DNA of 17,576 nt from an uncultured Muribaculaceae bacterium. GTDB taxonomy: Bacteria > Bacteroidota > Bacteroidia > Bacteroidales > Muribaculaceae. The notes under the pieces were generated by a model. It searched no databases, was not told the origin of the DNA, and saw only the letters and a program-made list of their open reading frames with translations. The DNA lies in NCBI GenBank assembly GCA_902494515.1, contig CABUTS010000058.1, positions 1 to 17,576 of the forward strand, read 5' to 3'. The translations under genes were made by a program, and so were the position numbers. This document shows positions 13,662 through 17,576 of this stretch, in pieces (positions within the stretch are counted from its first letter, which is position 1; every line of letters begins with the position of its first letter).

Positions 13662-14951
13662 ATGATATCACTTCAATCTACACTCTGGCCTACGGTGATA
13701 GGCGGAGTCGGAATCTTTCTGGTAATCACCCTTCTGCTGGTGATTATCCTCCTGGTGGCTAAGAAATACCTGGTAAGCTCGGGCAACGTCACCGTAACAA
13801 TCAACGGCGACAAGAAGGTGGAGGTTGCTTCAGGGCAGCCCCTGCTGACAGCCATGGCCACTCAGAATGTGTTCCTCCCCTCGGCCTGCGGCGGAAAAGG
13901 CTCCTGCGGCCAGTGCAAGGTGCAGGTTACCGAAGGGGGCGGCGAAATCCTCCCCACCGAAACCGTCCACTTCACCCGCAAGGAAATCAAGGACGACTGG
14001 CGTCTGGCCTGCCAGGTGAAGGTCAAGAACGACCTCGCCATCAAGGTGCCCGCCTCGATCCTCGACATCAAGGAATACGAATGTACCGTTGTTTCCAACA
14101 ACAACGTCGCTACCTTCATCAAGGAGTTCATCGTGGCTCTCCCCAAGGGTGAACACATGAACTTCATCCCCGGTTCCTACGCCCAGATCAAGATTCCCCC
14201 CTTCAAGATCGACTACGACAAGGACATCGACAAGGCTTCGATCGGCGAGCAGTATCTCCCGGCATGGAAGAAGTTCGGCCTGTTCGACCTCAAGTGCGTC
14301 AACCCAGAACCCACCGTCCGCGCCTACTCCATGGCCAACTATCCCGCTGAGGGTGACCGCTTCATGCTGACCGTCCGCATCGCAACTCCTCCCTTCAAGC
14401 CGAAACCCGAAGTCGGATTCATGGACGTGAACCCCGGTATCGCATCGAGCTACATCTTCACCCTCAAGCCCGGCGACAAGGTGCTCATGAGCGGCCCTTA
14501 CGGCGACTTCCACCCCATCTTCGACACCAAGAACGAGATGATGTGGGTCGGCGGCGGCGCAGGTATGGCCCCGCTCCGCGCCCAGATCATGCACATGACC
14601 AAGACCCTGCACACCACCGACCGCAAGATGAACTTCTTCTACGGCGCCCGCGCCCTCAACGAAGTGTTCTACCTCAACGACTTCCTCGAACTGGAGAAGG
14701 AATTCCCCAACTTCAAGTTCCACCTGGCCCTCGACCGTCCCGACCCCGCTGCCGACGCAGCCGGCGTGAAGTACACCCCCGGTTTCGTTCACCAGGTAAT
14801 CTACGACACATATCTCAAAGACCACGAGAATCCCGAAGACATCGAATACTACATGTGCGGCCCCGGCCCGATGAGCAATGCTGTCAACAAGATGCTCGAC
14901 TCCCTGGGCGTCGCCCCCGAAAACATCCACTACGACAACTTCGGCGGCTGA
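13662..14951 (+). CDS. nqrF: Na+-translocating NADH:quinone reductase subunit F
   Basis: The 429-residue protein is NqrF, the NADH dehydrogenase subunit where electrons enter the pump. One N-terminal membrane segment (about 11-34) anchors it. A [2Fe-2S] ferredoxin domain follows, with C76, C82, C85 and C117 as cluster ligands (SACGGKGSCGQC). The FAD domain has R220-A-Y-S223. The NADH part has GGGAGMAPLR (297-306) and YMCGPGPM (397-404), and the protein ends YDNFGG as expected for the family. Ferredoxin ligands, flavin motif and nucleotide motif are all intact. The stop codon TGA shares its last base with the murB ATG. Confidence 0.97.
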   Translation: MISLQSTLWPTVIGGVGIFLVITLLLVIILLVAKKYLVSSGNVTVTINGDKKVEVASGQPLLTAMATQNVFLPSACGGKGSCGQCKVQVTEGGGEILPTETVHFTRKEIKDDWRLACQVKVKNDLAIKVPASILDIKEYECTVVSNNNVATFIKEFIVALPKGEHMNFIPGSYAQIKIPPFKIDYDKDIDKASIGEQYLPAWKKFGLFDLKCVNPEPTVRAYSMANYPAEGDRFMLTVRIATPPFKPKPEVGFMDVNPGIASSYIFTLKPGDKVLMSGPYGDFHPIFDTKNEMMWVGGGAGMAPLRAQIMHMTKTLHTTDRKMNFFYGARALNEVFYLNDFLELEKEFPNFKFHLALDRPDPAADAAGVKYTPGFVHQVIYDTYLKDHENPEDIEYYMCGPGPMSNAVNKMLDSLGVAPENIHYDNFGG

Positions 14952-16162
14952 TGATCCGGATTTCCGAAAATATCGACCTCAAAGAGATGACCACATTCGG
15001 CATACCGGCCGAATGTGGCCGTCTCATTGAATTTGACGACTATACCCGCGATCTCCCCGAGCTCAACCGCCGGGGATTGCTCAAGGACGCCTTCATCATC
15101 GGCGGCGGCTCCAACCTGCTGCTGAAAAGCGACCTCAGGCACCGCACATTCCTGCGTCCCGCTCCTGTGGACATCAACGGACCCCGGAATCTCGCAGATA
15201 TCAGCCAGCCTTGCCTGACCCTGACACTGCCCGCCGGAGTGCGACTCGACGACGCCTGCCGCCTGACGGCCGAAGCCGGGTTCTGGAAGCTGGTAAACCT
15301 GAGCGGGATCCCCGGCACCGTCGGCGGAGCCGCCGTGCAGAACGTCGGAGCCTACGGTGTGGAGTTCAAGGATGTCGTCAGCTACGTCACCTGCTACTCC
15401 CCCGCCGAAGACCGCTTTCTCGAACTCAGCGCCGAAGAATGTCGCTACGGCTACCGCGACTCGATTTTCAAGCATCTCCCCGAGGGCCAGGAGCTTATAG
15501 TCTGCTCTGTGACTTTCCGGCTCGAAAAGCATCCCGAGCATCCGCTCAACCTCTCATACCGCGGTCTGCGCGTATTCCTTGCCGGCAAACTCGGTCTCCC
15601 CGCCGACGCCACCGCAGGGGAAATCGAGGAAGCCCTGAAAGCAAAGGACCTCTTCTCACCCTCATGCATCTCCGGCTTCATCCGCGAAATGCGCGACGCC
15701 AAGCTCCCCTCCCCCGCTAAAACCGGAAGCGCCGGCAGTTTCTTCAAAAACCCGGTGGTCAATGACGCCGAGTTCGCCGAAGTCACCGACCGCTGGCGCA
15801 GCCTCTCGGGCGACCCCGAAGCCACCGTCCCGGCCCACGACGTCCCGGCCGAAACTCCCCGAATGGCCGAAGCTCACGCCAAAGACGAAGCTTCCGCCAA
15901 AGACAATGCTTCCGGGAAAGACGAAACAACCGTGGAAAAGAAGCGGTTCCACAAACTTTCAGCCGCATGGCTCATCGACCATGCCGGCTGCAAGCCCCTG
16001 ACCGTCGGCGGAGCCGCCCTCTGGCCGACCCAGCCCCTGGTTCTGGTCAACGCCTCCGGCAAAGCCACTGCCGCTGATGTCCTCGCGCTGGAGCAGATGG
16101 TCATCGACAAAGTGAAAACCACCTTCGGCGTCAGCCTGTCGCCCGAAGTGATTCACGTATGA
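14951..16162 (+). CDS. murB: UDP-N-acetylmuramate dehydrogenase (MurB)
   Basis: The 403-residue protein reduces UDP-GlcNAc-enolpyruvate to UDP-MurNAc with NADPH and bound FAD in the cytoplasm. FAD-binding motifs are GGGSNLLLKSD (51-61) and NLSGIPGTVGGAAVQNVGAYG (about 116-136). Catalytic residues are R169 (in CRYGYRDSIF), S263 (in GSFFKNP) and E399 (in SPEV). The layout is type I, as in E. coli MurB (342 residues). The extra length is largely a low-complexity insertion at about 287-330, between the active-site Ser segment and KLSAAWLIDHAGC. The frame is open further upstream, inside nqrF, but the ATG at 14951 gives the standard MurB N-terminus (ISENIDLKEMTTFGI). That ATG overlaps the nqrF stop by one base, so translation is probably coupled. 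murA follows after 81 nt. Confidence 0.95.
   Translation: MIRISENIDLKEMTTFGIPAECGRLIEFDDYTRDLPELNRRGLLKDAFIIGGGSNLLLKSDLRHRTFLRPAPVDINGPRNLADISQPCLTLTLPAGVRLDDACRLTAEAGFWKLVNLSGIPGTVGGAAVQNVGAYGVEFKDVVSYVTCYSPAEDRFLELSAEECRYGYRDSIFKHLPEGQELIVCSVTFRLEKHPEHPLNLSYRGLRVFLAGKLGLPADATAGEIEEALKAKDLFSPSCISGFIREMRDAKLPSPAKTGSAGSFFKNPVVNDAEFAEVTDRWRSLSGDPEATVPAHDVPAETPRMAEAHAKDEASAKDNASGKDETTVEKKRFHKLSAAWLIDHAGCKPLTVGGAALWPTQPLVLVNASGKATAADVLALEQMVIDKVKTTFGVSLSPEVIHV
15878..15931 (+). repeat. Three 18-bp tandem repeats inside murB
   Basis: Units at 15878-15895, 15896-15913 and 15914-15931 follow GCCAAAGACGAAGCTTCC with a few changes; the first two differ at 2 of 18 positions. The period is a multiple of three, so the frame is kept and the protein reads AKDEAS-AKDNAS-GKDETT (residues 310-327). 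This suggests growth of the MurB insertion by in-frame slippage. Confidence 0.75.
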
Positions 16163-16176
16163 TGCCTGATTTCCAA

Positions 16177-16211
16177 GTCTGAATCCATCCCACGTTTTCA
16201 CGTCTGAATCC
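16177..16211 (+). repeat. 25-nt direct repeat between murB and murA
   Basis: GTCTGAATCC occurs at 16177-16186 and 16202-16211, each followed by a C/T-rich ATCCC or GTTCCC. The spacing is 25 nt. The first unit, with CTGAATCCATCCCACG, resembles CTGATTCCACCCACGG at 9970 in the nqrA-nqrB gap. No promoter or terminator is clear in this 81-nt gap. Confidence 0.5.
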
Positions 16212-16243
16212 GTTCCCCATTTATTAACTCATAACCCATTCCC

Positions 16244-17563
16244 ATGTCATCATTCCTTATCGAAGGTGGTCGCCAACTCCACGGCGAAATAACCCCGCAA
16301 GGCGCCAAAAACGAAGCCCTGCAGGTTATCAGCGCCGTTGTCCTCACCTCCAAGCCTGTTGAGATTTCAAACGTCCCCGAAATCCGCGACGTCATGAATC
16401 TCATAGCCATACTTCAGCTCATGGGAGTGAAGGTAAACCGCGTCGACAAAGGCCACTACATATTTCAGGCCAACGAAATCGACAGCGAATACGTTCTCAG
16501 CGAAGATTTCATTCAGCGTGCCGCCGGCCTGCGCGGATCAGTACTGCTGGTCGGTCCGCTACTGGCCCGTTTCGGCAAAGCATATTTCCCCAAACCGGGC
16601 GGCGACAAAATCGGCCGCCGCAAGGTTGACACCCACATCCAGGGGTTCATAAACCTCGGCGCCGAATACAGCTACGACGCCACCCGCCGCGCCTATCTCC
16701 TCAAAATCCCCGAGGGAAAAAAACTGCGCGGATGCTACATGCTTCTCGACGAAGCCTCCGTCACCGGCACAGCCAATATCATCATGGCTGCCGCCTATGC
16801 CGACGGTCCCACAACTATATATAACGCCGCCTGCGAACCATACGTGCAGCAGCTTTGCAACCTCCTCAGCCAGATGGGATGCCGCTTCGATGGAATCGGC
16901 TCCAACCTGCTGACTGTCTACGGCTTCAACGGCACCCCCGAAGGGGGCGTGCACCGCATCCTCCCCGACATGATCGAGGTCGGGAGCTTCATAGGCATGG
17001 CCGCGCTCACCCGCAGCTCCCTGACCATCAAGGATGTAAGCTACCGCAACCTCGGCATCATTCCCGAAAGCTTCCGGCGTCTCGGAATCACCGTGGAGCA
17101 GCGAGGCGACGACATCTTCATCCCCGCCCAGGAGAATTACGTCATCGACACCGCCCTCGACGGCTCGATCATGACCATTGCCGACGCCCCCTGGCCCGGA
17201 CTGACCCCCGACCTGCTCAGCGTAATGCTCGTAGTGGCCACCCAGTGCCGCGGCAGCGTCCTCATCCACCAGAAAATGTTTGAAAGCCGACTCTTCTTTG
17301 TCGACGGCCTCATCGACATGGGTGCCCAGATTATCCTCTGCGACCCCCACCGCGCCGTTGTCATCGGCCACGACCATAAATTCACCCTCCGGGGCAACAA
17401 GATGAACTCCCCCGACATCCGTGCCGGCATCGCCCTGCTCCTCGCCGCCATGTCGGCCAAAGGCACCAGCATCATCGGCAACATCGAGCAAATCGACCGC
17501 GGCTACGAAGACATCGACAACCGCCTGAACCTCCTCGGCGCCTCGATCACCCGCATCGACTGA
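16244..17563 (+). CDS. murA: UDP-N-acetylglucosamine 1-carboxyvinyltransferase (MurA)
   Basis: The 439-residue protein transfers enolpyruvate from PEP to UDP-GlcNAc, the first committed step of peptidoglycan synthesis, in the cytoplasm. K22-N23 (in GAKNEAL) match the conserved active-site pair of E. coli MurA. The flexible loop reads KPGGD121KIGRR, so aspartate replaces the fosfomycin-target cysteine (Cys115 in E. coli). TPDLLS carries the expected catalytic Asp of the 300 region, and IDRGYEDID near the end carries the Arg equivalent to R397. The length is normal (419 in E. coli). It follows murB by 81 nt in the same orientation, so the first two committed steps are encoded together though in reverse order. 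The start gives the usual SSFLIEGGRQLHGEI N-terminus. Confidence 0.95.
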   Translation: MSSFLIEGGRQLHGEITPQGAKNEALQVISAVVLTSKPVEISNVPEIRDVMNLIAILQLMGVKVNRVDKGHYIFQANEIDSEYVLSEDFIQRAAGLRGSVLLVGPLLARFGKAYFPKPGGDKIGRRKVDTHIQGFINLGAEYSYDATRRAYLLKIPEGKKLRGCYMLLDEASVTGTANIIMAAAYADGPTTIYNAACEPYVQQLCNLLSQMGCRFDGIGSNLLTVYGFNGTPEGGVHRILPDMIEVGSFIGMAALTRSSLTIKDVSYRNLGIIPESFRRLGITVEQRGDDIFIPAQENYVIDTALDGSIMTIADAPWPGLTPDLLSVMLVVATQCRGSVLIHQKMFESRLFFVDGLIDMGAQIILCDPHRAVVIGHDHKFTLRGNKMNSPDIRAGIALLLAAMSAKGTSIIGNIEQIDRGYEDIDNRLNLLGASITRID

Positions 17564-17576
17564 CCCCTCTCCCCTC
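17564..17576 (+). other. Start of a C/T tract after murA
   Basis: All 13 bases after the murA stop codon are C or T (CCCCTCTCCCCTC), the same pattern as begins right after uvrA. The window ends here, so its extent is not visible. Confidence 0.5.

Noticed and set aside
8603..14951. Rnf complex instead of Na+-NQR
   Set aside because: A NqrA subunit is present, NqrF has its ferredoxin-FAD-NADH layout, and no RnfB or multi-cluster RnfC is encoded; the gene order is nqrABCDEF.
12350..16239. Identical TCATAACCCAT before nqrD (12350-12360) and murA (16229-16239)
   Set aside because: An 11-nt match at different distances from the two ATG codons; with A-rich, SD-free starts throughout, this could easily be chance.

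Overview
The window looks like the chromosome of a GC-rich member of the Bacteroidales. Evidence: two promoter-like sites of the Bacteroidetes type (TTTG, about 19-20 nt, TAnnTTTG), starts without Shine-Dalgarno sequences, a gliding/T9SS type B C-terminal sorting domain, an exbB-exbD-exbD-tonB cluster with enlarged ExbD proteins, and a Na+-NQR operon with MurA of the Asp-for-Cys type. A Muribaculaceae-like genome is a guess, not shown by the sequence. All ten large recognisable genes and the four Ton genes appear intact. No RNA gene, CRISPR array, prophage or insertion sequence was seen.

Layout. 1-147: C-rich tract, one copy of a 37-nt dispersed repeat, and a good promoter. 148-1512 (+): secreted protein with a type B sorting domain. 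1558-4395 (+): uvrA. 4396-4783: non-coding gap between convergent genes, holding a long pyrimidine tract, the second repeat copy and strong hairpins. 8058 down to 4784 (-): a four-gene Ton energising operon (exbB-like, exbD, exbD, tonB). 8059-8602: a divergent regulatory region with a promoter on each side, long leaders and repeat structures. 8603-14951 (+): nqrA-nqrF, the complete Na+-translocating NADH:quinone oxidoreductase. 14951-16162 (+): murB, whose start overlaps the nqrF stop by one base. 16244-17563 (+): murA.

How the genes fit together. NQR oxidises NADH, reduces quinone and builds a sodium gradient across the inner membrane. ExbB/ExbD/TonB spend ion-motive force to power outer-membrane import, so the divergent region separates a producer and a consumer of membrane energy. 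MurA and MurB catalyse the first two committed steps of peptidoglycan precursor synthesis, and murB is physically coupled to nqrF. These enzymes are well-known families.

The less explained material is mostly small-scale: an intergenic repeat family associated with C/T tracts, three tandem repeats of about 33 nt in the nqrA leader, period-23 to 25 repeats in two gene gaps, a low-complexity insertion in MurB close to its active-site Ser segment, and a C-terminal extension on NqrC. I did not find a wholly new multi-gene system.
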